NCBI GenBank assembly: GCA_965145485.1
Contig: CBCTCU010000013.1
Span: forward strand, 1 to 57,648
DNA: 57,648 nt
Direction: 5' to 3'
Source of the DNA: CABQCM01 sp965145485
GTDB taxonomy: Bacteria; Bacillota; Clostridia; Oscillospirales; Acutalibacteraceae
The notes beneath the pieces are model-generated. The model had not been told where the DNA came from. It searched no databases and saw nothing but the letters and a program-made list of their open reading frames with translations. A program made the translations under genes and the position numbers. Positions 24,594 to 32,636 of the stretch are shown here, piece by piece. The stretch's first letter is position 1; the number at the start of each line of letters is the position of its first letter.

Positions 24594-25226
24594 TCAAGTT
24601 GCGGATTGCTGGCTGCGGTATAGCTGGATTTTCTCCACAAAAGCGCGTGCGTTGGCGGCGATGTCTCCCTTGGTCAGGCAGCCTCCCGCGCCGACGGCCA
24701 CCGCGCCGGCTTCCAGCCATTGGGTGACGTTTTCTATGCTGACGCCGCCGGTCGGCATCAGCTCGGCCTGGGGCAGGGGGCCGTGGATCGCCTTGATAAA
24801 GCCCGGACCGGTCAACTCGCCCGGAAAAAGCTTGAGCAGGTCGCAGCCGGCCTCCATGGCATTGACCGCTTCGGTTATCGTCATGATGCCGGCCATGCTG
24901 GCGACCCGGTAGCGGTTGCACAGCCGTATGACGTCGGGGTTAAAATGGGGCGACACCACAAACTGGGCGCCGGATAAAATGGCGATGCGCGCCGATTCAG
25001 GGTCCAGCACGGTGCCCGCTCCCAGCAATATTTGCCTGTCGTACTCCCTGGCAAGGTCCTCGATCACGCGATGGGCAAAGGGGACGGTAAAAGTAAGCTC
25101 AATGCAGCGCACGCCCCCTTCCAGGCAGCTTTCTACCATAGAACGCACCTGCGCGCTGCTGTTTCCGCGTATGACGGCGACAATGCCCGAGCGGCGTATT
25201 TGTTGAAGAACCTCTTCTTTTTTCAA
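24594..25226 (-). CDS. eda: 2-keto-3-deoxy-6-phosphogluconate (KDPG/KHG) aldolase
   Basis: A 210-residue class I aldolase that cleaves KDPG to pyruvate and glyceraldehyde 3-phosphate. Family signatures: GIVAVIRGNS near the N-terminus, the catalytic Glu in CIELTFTVP, LLGAGTVLDPE, FVVSPHFNPDVI, and the Schiff-base lysine in CDLLKLFPGE, followed by MPTGGVSIENV. Length fits the family. With kdgK it gives the lower Entner-Doudoroff branch. It starts 140 bases downstream of the hydroxyacid dehydrogenase stop, so it could be cotranscribed or have its own promoter; a TATACT element lies at about that position, but no good -35 accompanies it. Confidence 0.95.
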   Translation of the reverse strand: MKKEEVLQQIRRSGIVAVIRGNSSAQVRSMVESCLEGGVRCIELTFTVPFAHRVIEDLAREYDRQILLGAGTVLDPESARIAILSGAQFVVSPHFNPDVIRLCNRYRVASMAGIMTITEAVNAMEAGCDLLKLFPGELTGPGFIKAIHGPLPQAELMPTGGVSIENVTQWLEAGAVAVGAGGCLTKGDIAANARAFVEKIQLYRSQQSAT

Positions 25227-25366
25227 GCAAAGCCCCCCTTATTTATGAAGTTGGAAAGTATTTGCGCATCCTTCCCATTCAGTATAGCAGATCGTTTTGA
25301 CAAATCCATTGCATATCTTTGCGTTCTATGTTGCAATTCCGCTCGGGATGGCGCCATAACCAGGGT

Positions 25367-26353
25367 TTACGCCATGGTTTTGACAAATTCCTCGTCTACC
25401 TCGTAAAGCAGTCTCTCCCCGGCGAGGTAGCGCCGGCATTCCTCCAGCATGGTTTGCCCGTGGCGGGCGCACTCGCTCCCCATCGACCCGGCAATGTGCG
25501 GGGTGAGCAGGACGTTGGGCATCTCCCAAAGGGGGGAATCCGGCTGCGGCGGCTCCGGGTCGGTGACATCCAGCACGGCGTACAAATCCGTGCGCCGCTT
25601 GAGAACGTCGATCATTTCCTTTTCCCGTATGACAGCGCCGCGGGCCGAATTGATCAGGGTGGCCCCCCGCTTCATGGAGGAGATATGCTCCCCCCGGATC
25701 ATTCCAACGGTGGGAGGCAGCAGGGGGGTGTGCACCGATACCACATCGCTTTGGGCGAAGAGCTCCTCCAGGGTGGCTTGTCGTACTTGCAGCCCGGCTG
25801 CCTCCTCTTCGGAAAGGAAGGGATCGTATGCGACAATATTTACATCAAAACCACGCAGCAGCCGGATCACCCGCCGTCCGATCATCCCGGTGGAGACAAT
25901 CCCCACCGTACTGCCAAAGCCGCCGGCGGCCGGTATGAGGCAGCGTTCTTTCCCTTTTGAGAGCGTATAGTCGCGCGCCGCAGGCAGGGCCCGCTTGAGA
26001 GAAAGCAAAATCATGCCCAACGTGTACTCCGACACCGGGACGGCGTTGGCCCCCCAGGCGCTGACGCATCGTATGCCTCGCTTCCAGAAGGCGTCGCTGA
26101 CCATGCCGTGGACGCTGCCCGCGCCATAAAAGACAATTTTCAGCTTGGGCGCCCTGCTTAGGAATTCCTCGTCCATTTTCGGCGCCCCCCAGCCGCTGAA
26201 AATGATATCGCAATCCCTCAGCGCCTCGGGATGGCTGCGGATACTCTCGGCGGTGTAGGGGGTGGGATCCAAATCCACCATGGCGGCGAGATCGTGGACC
26301 GTTTTCGCATCGTAAATGAGGTCAAACGCCCCGAGTACAAAAATGCCTTTCAT
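25367..26353 (-). CDS. D-isomer-specific 2-hydroxyacid dehydrogenase
   Basis: A 328-residue NAD-dependent dehydrogenase of the phosphoglycerate dehydrogenase/lactate dehydrogenase (D-specific) family, interconverting a 2-hydroxyacid and a 2-keto acid. The Rossmann motif is slightly unusual (VGIVSTGMIGRRV, with Ser-Thr where Gly-x is common). The catalytic triad is present: Arg in NSARGAVI, Glu in DVTDPEPP and His in TPHIAGS. GGGAGG lies 8 nt before the ATG. It starts 18 bases after the FAD oxidoreductase stop, so it belongs to the same operon. In context it probably acts on a sugar acid or a product such as hydroxypyruvate or tartronate semialdehyde; the exact substrate is unknown. Confidence 0.92.
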   Translation of the reverse strand: MKGIFVLGAFDLIYDAKTVHDLAAMVDLDPTPYTAESIRSHPEALRDCDIIFSGWGAPKMDEEFLSRAPKLKIVFYGAGSVHGMVSDAFWKRGIRCVSAWGANAVPVSEYTLGMILLSLKRALPAARDYTLSKGKERCLIPAAGGFGSTVGIVSTGMIGRRVIRLLRGFDVNIVAYDPFLSEEEAAGLQVRQATLEELFAQSDVVSVHTPLLPPTVGMIRGEHISSMKRGATLINSARGAVIREKEMIDVLKRRTDLYAVLDVTDPEPPQPDSPLWEMPNVLLTPHIAGSMGSECARHGQTMLEECRRYLAGERLLYEVDEEFVKTMA

Positions 26354-26371
26354 TCTTTTTGCCTCCCTGTA

Positions 26372-28330
26372 TCAGTCAATATTTTGGTGCATGCGATAGT
26401 CGCGCCACACCGTTTCGAAAACGCCGCCCCCCTCCGGCAGCGGGCGCACCGGCCGCCACTCGCTGCGCAGGGTATCCCCCTGCGCGACAATGAGCTGAAC
26501 CATGCCGCCCAGCGCGTCATTGCCGGTCTGGAAGCGAAAGCAGTCCTCCAGCCCTTCTCTCAGTCCGCCGTCTCGGGATTCGTAGATGGCCGACCCACGC
26601 GAAAGCCCTCCCTGCTGCACATAATCCAGCATGGAAAACAGGCAGGCGCGCTGGGTCAACAGCACGTCCCGCAGCCGGTAAAGGGTCTGCAGGGATTGGT
26701 GATCGGGGATACACGCCTGTTGCGCGAAATCCTGAAGAAGGGTGGTCACATCTTCGTACAGCCTGCCAATCGAACGGGGGGAGCGAATGGCACCGGCCGC
26801 CTCGCTCATGCGGGAACGGCAGGTATCGAGCAGGGCATGGGCCGTATCGCCGGCGCCGACGCAGCGCTCGAGCAAGTCCCGGTGAAACTGGAATACCGGC
26901 CTGGCCGCCCTTTGAAAGTGCGCCATATCGCATGGCGGGCGCATGCGGCGGCGGGTAATGTATTGCGCCGCGCGCAGCGCGCCCACCTGGCCGGCATTCA
27001 GCGCGCTCCCGCCCGGGCGGTGAACCCCATGGGTGCCAGCCGCCTCTCCCACAACAAAAAGCCCGGAAAGGCTGCTTTGCCACCATGCGTCCACATCCAG
27101 CCCGCCGTTGCTGTGCTGGGCGCAAAGGGCGATCTCCAGCCGGTCTTTTTTCAAATCAACGCCTTTGGAGAGATACAGCTCGTAAGCCGGCTGGTTCATA
27201 TGCATCAGCCGGTCGATGGGGGTACCGTGCAGGGCCTGGGCGCTCTCGAGATAAGCATAGGCCTCCGGGTCGAGCATCGCGCGTCTCAGCGCGTCATGGC
27301 CGCCCGGGTTGCTGGTGTAATCCAAAAATACCCGCCGCCCCCGCAGCTCGCGTTCCCGGTAGACCAGCAGATCGATCAGGGAGGAGCCGTCGACGGCCTT
27401 TTGGCAGTCAAAGGGCCATTGGTATCCCTTGCGGAAGGTCAGCGAGAGAAGTTCCCTTTCGTCTTGGAAGAATTCATAGAGAAAATCGTGCTCATCGCCG
27501 TTTGGGTCTACCGAGAGAAAGCGGGGCAGTACCTGCATGTAAGTGCCGGATACGTTCCAGCGGGGGGAAATGCTGGCCAGCCCATATTGCCATTCGGTGA
27601 GGTTTTTGCTTCTCGCCCCCGCTTCGATGGCAATGCCGCTTGACCCAAAGTGCCCCTGGGGATAGACCGATTGCTGGTAAATCCCCGCCGGGCCGCCGGT
27701 GGCATACACAAGATTGGTACAGCGGTATAACCGGAAAGGATTTCCTGTCCTATCCCGCAGGTCGACGGCCAGCAGGCCCACGATCTCCTCGCCGCCCGAC
27801 GCCTTTAAAATGGCAACCGCCATTTGGTGGTCGCAAAGGGTCAGGCGATACTCCTCGGCCTTCGCTTCCAGCGCCTGGGTCATGAGCTGGGAGGTAAGCG
27901 GCCCGCAGGAGGTTGCCCGGGCCCGGGGATCGTGGTCGGTTTTGTAGCCGACATATTCTCCATAGCGATTGCAGGGAAAGGGCACCCCAAGCTCGCACAG
28001 CGCGTAAAAGCAGCGCGCCGAAAGGGCCGCCTCCACCAGCGCATGATCCCCGTCGACGCATTCCCCGGCGAACAAATCGCGCGCCATGTCCTGCGGGCAG
28101 TCGGGCACGTCTCCGCTTAATCCCAGCTTGTAATAGGTCTGTTTGTCTGAGCCGGTGTTGCGGGAGGTACCGCATTCCCTCCCTTCGCTGAGCAGCAGGA
28201 TATCCCGCTGCCCCAGCTCGATCAGGCGGACGGCCGCGCTGTACCCGGCCGCGCCGCTGCCGACCACCACGGTGTTGCAGGTGACGACCTGCAGGGCCAG
28301 CCCATCCAAAACGATCGTATCGGTTTGCAT
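26372..28330 (-). CDS. FAD-dependent oxidoreductase, fumarate-reductase flavoprotein-like
   Basis: A 652-residue flavoprotein of the succinate dehydrogenase/fumarate reductase/aspartate oxidase superfamily. The N-terminal dinucleotide-binding motif is TVVVGSGAAGYSAAVRLIELG (about residues 20-40). Next come ATGGPAGIYQ (the second FAD contact) and, near residue 430, CAQHSNGGLDVDAW with GLFVVGEAAGTHGVHRPGGS, the conserved flavin-end motif. No iron-sulfur or membrane-anchor partner gene is adjacent, so it is probably soluble. It is flanked by an SDR and a hydroxyacid dehydrogenase, which suggests it oxidises or reduces a sugar acid. GGGAGG lies 8 nt upstream of the ATG. A short decayed copy of this gene is found at 24457-24539. 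Confidence 0.88.
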   Translation of the reverse strand: MQTDTIVLDGLALQVVTCNTVVVGSGAAGYSAAVRLIELGQRDILLLSEGRECGTSRNTGSDKQTYYKLGLSGDVPDCPQDMARDLFAGECVDGDHALVEAALSARCFYALCELGVPFPCNRYGEYVGYKTDHDPRARATSCGPLTSQLMTQALEAKAEEYRLTLCDHQMAVAILKASGGEEIVGLLAVDLRDRTGNPFRLYRCTNLVYATGGPAGIYQQSVYPQGHFGSSGIAIEAGARSKNLTEWQYGLASISPRWNVSGTYMQVLPRFLSVDPNGDEHDFLYEFFQDERELLSLTFRKGYQWPFDCQKAVDGSSLIDLLVYRERELRGRRVFLDYTSNPGGHDALRRAMLDPEAYAYLESAQALHGTPIDRLMHMNQPAYELYLSKGVDLKKDRLEIALCAQHSNGGLDVDAWWQSSLSGLFVVGEAAGTHGVHRPGGSALNAGQVGALRAAQYITRRRMRPPCDMAHFQRAARPVFQFHRDLLERCVGAGDTAHALLDTCRSRMSEAAGAIRSPRSIGRLYEDVTTLLQDFAQQACIPDHQSLQTLYRLRDVLLTQRACLFSMLDYVQQGGLSRGSAIYESRDGGLREGLEDCFRFQTGNDALGGMVQLIVAQGDTLRSEWRPVRPLPEGGGVFETVWRDYRMHQNID

Positions 28331-28406
28331 TGTGATTGCCTCCCGTTTTTAGCGTATGATATCACAACGTCGTCTGCCCGCCCTTTTGTTGGCACAGCAG
28401 CGGAGG

Positions 28407-29171
28407 TTATAGCCGCCGCAGATGAAAGCCCCCGTCAATATTCAGCACCTGACCGGGCGAGTAGGCGAGCTGACCGGAGGCCAGTACCGAAACGCCGGCG
28501 GCGATATCCTCGGGCTGTCCCCACCGCGACATGGGAAGCAGGCCGTTTTGAATCAGGGCGTCGTATTTGTCCTTGACCACGGCGGTCATATCGGTTGCGA
28601 TGATGCCGGGACGAATTTCGTAGACCAGCACGCCGTCATCCGAAAGGCGGTCGGCAAACAGCTTGGTCATCATGGAGACCCCCGCTTTGGAAATACAGTA
28701 TTCCCCCCGGTTGACCGAACTGGTGTAAGCCGACATGGAGGATATGTTGACCATCGTGCCGCGACGCCCCTCCTGCGGCGGCTGAGAGAGCATCTGGCGG
28801 GCAACCATCTGGCTAAGAAAAAAGGGCCCCTTGGTGTTGACGGCCATCACCCGGTCATAGCTTTCTTCGCTCATCTCCAAAAGGTCTGCGCGCACGCGGG
28901 GGGATATGCCGGCAACGTTGACCAGTAGGTCCAACCGGCCGGTCAGTGCGAGGGCCTGCTCGAGCGCCCTGTGCCTATCCTCGCTTGCAGTGATATCACC
29001 CGAAAGGTAGACCGCATCGGCTCCCAGCGGGGCGAATTGTTGGGTAACACGCGTTGACTGCTCGGGGAGAATGTCGAGGGCCAGCACACGGTACCCATCG
29101 TCGATCAGGCGGCGGGTGACGGCGAATCCAATGCCGCCGGCCGCTCCGGTTACCAGGGCAGAGGGCTTCAT
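28407..29171 (-). CDS. Short-chain dehydrogenase/reductase
   Basis: A 254-residue classical SDR. NAD(P)-binding motif TGAAGGIGFAV (residues 8-18), the NVAG motif around residue 88, catalytic Ser in NISSMSAYTSS and the YCISK active-site Tyr-x-x-x-Lys near residue 157 are all present. Related proteins are labelled 3-oxoacyl-ACP reductase, but in this setting (KDG kinase, KDPG aldolase, hydroxyacid dehydrogenase) it more likely oxidises a polyol or sugar acid such as gluconate. AGGAGGAG precedes the ATG. It is the first gene of the leftward cluster, 76 bases upstream of the FAD oxidoreductase. Confidence 0.92.
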   Translation of the reverse strand: MKPSALVTGAAGGIGFAVTRRLIDDGYRVLALDILPEQSTRVTQQFAPLGADAVYLSGDITASEDRHRALEQALALTGRLDLLVNVAGISPRVRADLLEMSEESYDRVMAVNTKGPFFLSQMVARQMLSQPPQEGRRGTMVNISSMSAYTSSVNRGEYCISKAGVSMMTKLFADRLSDDGVLVYEIRPGIIATDMTAVVKDKYDALIQNGLLPMSRWGQPEDIAAGVSVLASGQLAYSPGQVLNIDGGFHLRRL

Positions 29172-29465
29172 AGGCTACTCCTCCTTTTTCAATGCATTTT
29201 ATTACTGATTTTATAGACGACAACCATATTTTGTAAAGTTAGGTGCCATTTTTGCACCTTAAATAAGACGATATACATATGCAGAGCGAGGCGTTGTCCT
29301 GCCCACAAAGGCAGTTAAGGATTACCTTATTTTATGCCATTATGTATCGCACTAGAGGTTCCATAAGCCTTGTCAACGTAACGCTAAATCCTCTTATCCT
29401 TAGACCGATGACAGCGAGAAATTTTACTTGTTGGGAATATCCCAATTTCTGAAATGAATAAGGAT

Positions 29466-30413
29466 TTATAAATCACCTTTCACCAACAAATTGTCTTTAC
29501 CCATCCCGCAGACATACGGGTTTGAATCGTATTGATAGCAGACATCTAAAAAATCCGAACGTTGTTTTGGGTCGTTCATGATTTTTACAAGCAGTTCATT
29601 TGGAACCGTTCTTGCGTAAGCTCCAGGCCCTGCCATCTCAATTTTTTTTACTCCAAAACTACGAAGTATACCCTCTAATTCATCCGGCATAAAAGTATAT
29701 GTTATGCACCATGGTGTACCGCCCTTTTCGTATTCGGCTATTTCATCTTTTCCACCCATCAGTCCGTCCGTCATCAGTTTTTCTACATTACTCTTATCGA
29801 AATGAAATGCATCGATCGCATTTTGTTGATTTGATATCAGCCATTGTATATAAGGATCCTTAGAATTTTTATCCAGTATAAACTGATTTTTCTGTATTGG
29901 ATTAGCGAGATACGGCAAACTGCCCAAGCGGCTCGTTACACTTATTATGATTCGCTTTTTTGCAATGCGGATTAGTTCGCCAATAACATTCTTCTGATTG
30001 GGATAGGTATAAGAAATCGGTGAGTCGAAAGAAATAACCATATCGAAAGAGTTGTCAGCATAACCGCCCAGTTCCTCCAACGCACCCTTTACAAATGTTA
30101 TTTTATCGATAACACCAGCCCGTTCCGCCAGTTCTTTGGCTTTTTCTATCATTGGTTGGGAGATATCAAAATGCGTAACCCTGCAACCATATTTCGCGAG
30201 GAGAATAGAAAAGCGACCACAACCTGCGCCGCCGTCAAACACAGTTTTTATCCCATCTAAATTTTCAAAAAGTTTTTTCTCAATATGACTTTTCTGAATA
30301 ATATCATCAATATAAGTTTTTTCGCGATGGCTTTCAAGCTCACCCTTGTCAGGTAAATTCCACATTCGTTCGGATATCTTTCGGCTATAGTCTCTAATAA
30401 TGTTTTCGTTCAT
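29466..30413 (-). CDS. Class I SAM-dependent methyltransferase
   Basis: A 315-residue methyltransferase. The SAM-binding motif I is VFDGGAGCGRFSILLAKYG (about residues 57-75). Acidic motif II (VTHFDISQPMIEKA) and a motif III-like DMVISFDSPISY follow. The remainder contains no family-specific domain that I recognise, so the substrate (small molecule, RNA or protein) is unknown. The ATG at 30413 follows AGGAAGG; the frame opens 10 codons earlier without a site. Base composition is much more AT-rich than in the surrounding genes, with many AAA, ATT and TTT codons. The gene sits between two parts of the sugar-acid region, suggesting recent acquisition. It may be coupled to the small gene at 30427-30642, whose stop is 13 bases upstream. 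Confidence 0.88.
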   Translation of the reverse strand: MNENIIRDYSRKISERMWNLPDKGELESHREKTYIDDIIQKSHIEKKLFENLDGIKTVFDGGAGCGRFSILLAKYGCRVTHFDISQPMIEKAKELAERAGVIDKITFVKGALEELGGYADNSFDMVISFDSPISYTYPNQKNVIGELIRIAKKRIIISVTSRLGSLPYLANPIQKNQFILDKNSKDPYIQWLISNQQNAIDAFHFDKSNVEKLMTDGLMGGKDEIAEYEKGGTPWCITYTFMPDELEGILRSFGVKKIEMAGPGAYARTVPNELLVKIMNDPKQRSDFLDVCYQYDSNPYVCGMGKDNLLVKGDL

Positions 30414-30426
30414 AGAATATTCCTTC

Positions 30427-30642
30427 CTATTTAAAATTCCCATTTGTCAATGTCTGCACGATTAATATTGCATCACACAAGAAAGCAGATTTCCCTTTAA
30501 AGCAATAGAACCAGCCACCCTTGTTAACGACAAAGGAACGAACTACGTCCACCATTGACGAGGCTGTTAACTCCCGCTTGTGTAAAAAACGAGATAATAG
30601 AAGAAATGCATGCTCTCGTTCACGAGTAGCATTGTTTTTCAC
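30427..30642 (-). CDS. Small hypothetical protein upstream of the methyltransferase
   Basis: A possible 71-residue protein starting at GTG with only a weak site (AGGCAGATAT). It ends 13 bases before the methyltransferase start, and its stop (TAG) is followed directly by the GGAAGG site of that gene, the arrangement expected of a coupled operon. The sequence (KNNATREREHAFLLLSRFLH start, then a hydrophobic AFLCDAILIV patch) matches nothing I recognise. It shares the AT-rich composition of the methyltransferase. It may equally be the 3' remnant of a longer gene. Confidence 0.35.
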   Translation of the reverse strand: MKNNATREREHAFLLLSRFLHKRELTASSMVDVVRSFVVNKGGWFYCFKGKSAFLCDAILIVQTLTNGNFK

Positions 30643-30787
30643 ATATCTGCCTATATCGTCATAGGATAATCTGGCACCATTTGGGTACCCAAGCGTAAAT
30701 AATCATGGTTATGTTGAATGTCTTAACCGACGAAAAATCTGTATTTTCAAGGGTTTGTGCTGTTTCATACTTTTCTATACCACTAAA

Positions 30788-32107
30788 TCAAAGACAATTT
30801 TTATAATAGGGCAGGTAAGTTTCGCTGTCGCGCACGACACATCCCGCTACCGAACCGGCCCGCATCAGCTCACTGCATTTGCCGCAGCAGATGCAGCATT
30901 GCTTTTCCTCCAAAGGCTGGCGCGACAGGATTTTGTGCGCTATTTGCGGATCGGCGTAAGCCGCCCGACCCAGGCCGACCAGGTCGGCGCGCCGTTCCTT
31001 GACCATAGCGGCCGCCGTCGTGGGGATAAACTGCCGAAGGTAGCTCAGCCCCGAACAGACGGCCAGCAGTGAGGGAACGGCCTTTTTGAGCGCCGCCGAC
31101 GCGCCGAGAATCCGCTCTACGCCCACCAGAGGCGGCTCGATCGACCGATTCTGTTTGGTGTTATCCGGCCGGTTGACATGCGGATTGACGTATGGATTGC
31201 CAATGGTCACGTTGACAAGCGGCAATCCATAACGCTCGTTGAGCAGCCTTGCCAATGCAATGCCCTCCCGATAGTCGGGGCGTATCCCCCCGTCGGTCGG
31301 CACGCCGAAACCGTAGGGGTAGGGAAACCCGTCGTATAAATTCAAACGGGTGGTAATCAATAGGGAGCGGGTAGCCGCCTGGGCGGCCGCCACGGCGTTG
31401 CGCAGCAGGCGGGTGCGGTTTTCAAAGCTTCCGCCATACGCCCCCTCGCGCTGGTATGCCGATAGCAGCTCGCTGAGCAGATAGCGATGGCAGCATTTGA
31501 TGTCGACGCCGTCGGCCCCGGCGCGCTCGGCCAGCTTAGCTGCCTGGCCAAACGCCTCCTCCAGCTCTTTCAGCTGATCGTCCGACAGGATGCGCGAGGA
31601 ATCGATGGGGGTAGGCTCAAACAGGGGATTGTTGTAGGCGATCAGGGGGGCGGGCTTACCCTCCGGCTTGGAATAACGGCCGGAATGGGTCAGCTGGAGA
31701 ATGACCAGTGGCTCAAAGCCATGCTCGACTGAGCAGATGGACTTGATGCTCAGTATCAGGGATTGAAAGTCGGCGACGGTCTCTTCATGCAGCCATAGCT
31801 GGCGGGGGTTGGCGCGGCCCTGCGGGCAGACCGCGACCGCCTCCAACCAGATGATTCCAGGCCCGCCGGCAGCATACCGGGCGTAACGCCTTCGGGTGAG
31901 CAGGCCCGGACGGCCGTCTGGCGTGCCGTCACAGCCCTCCATTGGCTGATATACCATGCGATTGGGGACCGTTTTGTTGCCGACCGACAAAGGGGACGAC
32001 AAAACGCCCAGGTCATCGGTAAAAGGTATGTCCAGCCCTGACTGGGTCAGGCACTCCAGCCATTGGCGCTCGCCGTGAAACGAAAAAGGCTGATTGAGAT
32101 CGGTCAT
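30788..32107 (-). CDS. NADH:flavin oxidoreductase (Old Yellow Enzyme family, Fe-S type)
   Basis: A 439-residue FMN-dependent enzyme of the OYE/2,4-dienoyl-CoA reductase family. The TIM-barrel N-terminus is visible (SPLSVGNKTVPNRMVYQPM), followed by GGPGIIWLEAVAV, LTHSGRYSKP, AERAGADGVDIKCCHRYL and GGSFENRTRLL. A C-terminal cysteine cluster CCICCGKCSELMRAG, with a further Cys downstream, suggests a [4Fe-4S] centre, as in dienoyl-CoA reductase and trimethylamine dehydrogenase. The large second FAD/NADH domain of those enzymes is missing, so this is the single-barrel form. Related enzymes reduce enones or dehydrogenate small cyclic or sugar substrates. AAAGGAG lies 8 nt before the ATG. It is near the sugar-acid cluster but separated from it by the AT-rich island. 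Confidence 0.9.
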   Translation of the reverse strand: MTDLNQPFSFHGERQWLECLTQSGLDIPFTDDLGVLSSPLSVGNKTVPNRMVYQPMEGCDGTPDGRPGLLTRRRYARYAAGGPGIIWLEAVAVCPQGRANPRQLWLHEETVADFQSLILSIKSICSVEHGFEPLVILQLTHSGRYSKPEGKPAPLIAYNNPLFEPTPIDSSRILSDDQLKELEEAFGQAAKLAERAGADGVDIKCCHRYLLSELLSAYQREGAYGGSFENRTRLLRNAVAAAQAATRSLLITTRLNLYDGFPYPYGFGVPTDGGIRPDYREGIALARLLNERYGLPLVNVTIGNPYVNPHVNRPDNTKQNRSIEPPLVGVERILGASAALKKAVPSLLAVCSGLSYLRQFIPTTAAAMVKERRADLVGLGRAAYADPQIAHKILSRQPLEEKQCCICCGKCSELMRAGSVAGCVVRDSETYLPYYKNCL

Positions 32108-32482
32108 GCCGCGTGCTCCTTTCGGGAAATGTTATGGTTATCATACCAGAGCCGGCCGGGATAAAGTCGGCATTATTTATGAAGAAATATGCAAAAATGT
32201 AGGTCTTTCGATGGTTGCGCCTGTCAGCAAACCACGCGGCCATGGCAAAGAGAGCCACAAAATGCAAGCGATAACGGCGGGGGCGGCGGTTCTTTTTCGC
32301 TTTTTTGCCTACAGCCACGATAAACCCCACATAAGGTATTGTCCCCCGGCGGCTGCATTCTGCCCCCATCCGGTGCCCGATGAATTCCTGCAAAATAGGA
32401 TCCCGTATCGTACTTTGTACGCATTGATTCTTTTGCTTTGACTTTTCCCATGAACGCTGGGGACTGTCGTTTTGGCAACACA
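32108..32482. other. Intergenic, no gene seen
   Basis: About 375 bases up to the hairpin at 32483. There is no convincing coding frame. A rightward transcript would end at that terminator, so a small RNA is conceivable, but no matching promoter or conserved fold is evident. Confidence 0.45.
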
Positions 32483-32523
32483 ACAGCCGGATTGCACGAT
32501 AAGGCAATCCGGCTGTCTTTTTT
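32483..32523 (+). terminator. Strong rightward terminator-like hairpin without a rightward gene
   Basis: A 13-bp stem (ACAGCCGGATTGC with GCAATCCGGCTGT) is followed by CTTTTTT on the plus strand; the minus side has only TTGTGTTG. Both flanking genes are leftward. It may still serve the DUF3048 gene as a weak leftward terminator. Confidence 0.7.
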
Positions 32524-32636
32524 GAATTATGGAAAGGCTTGGGCAAGCTTCTAGCGCGCCGCTCCAAGCATCGTTTGTATGCTGGCATCGGTGACGCCGC
32601 TGGGAAGGAAAGTCGGGCGCATCTAACTGCCGGGGA

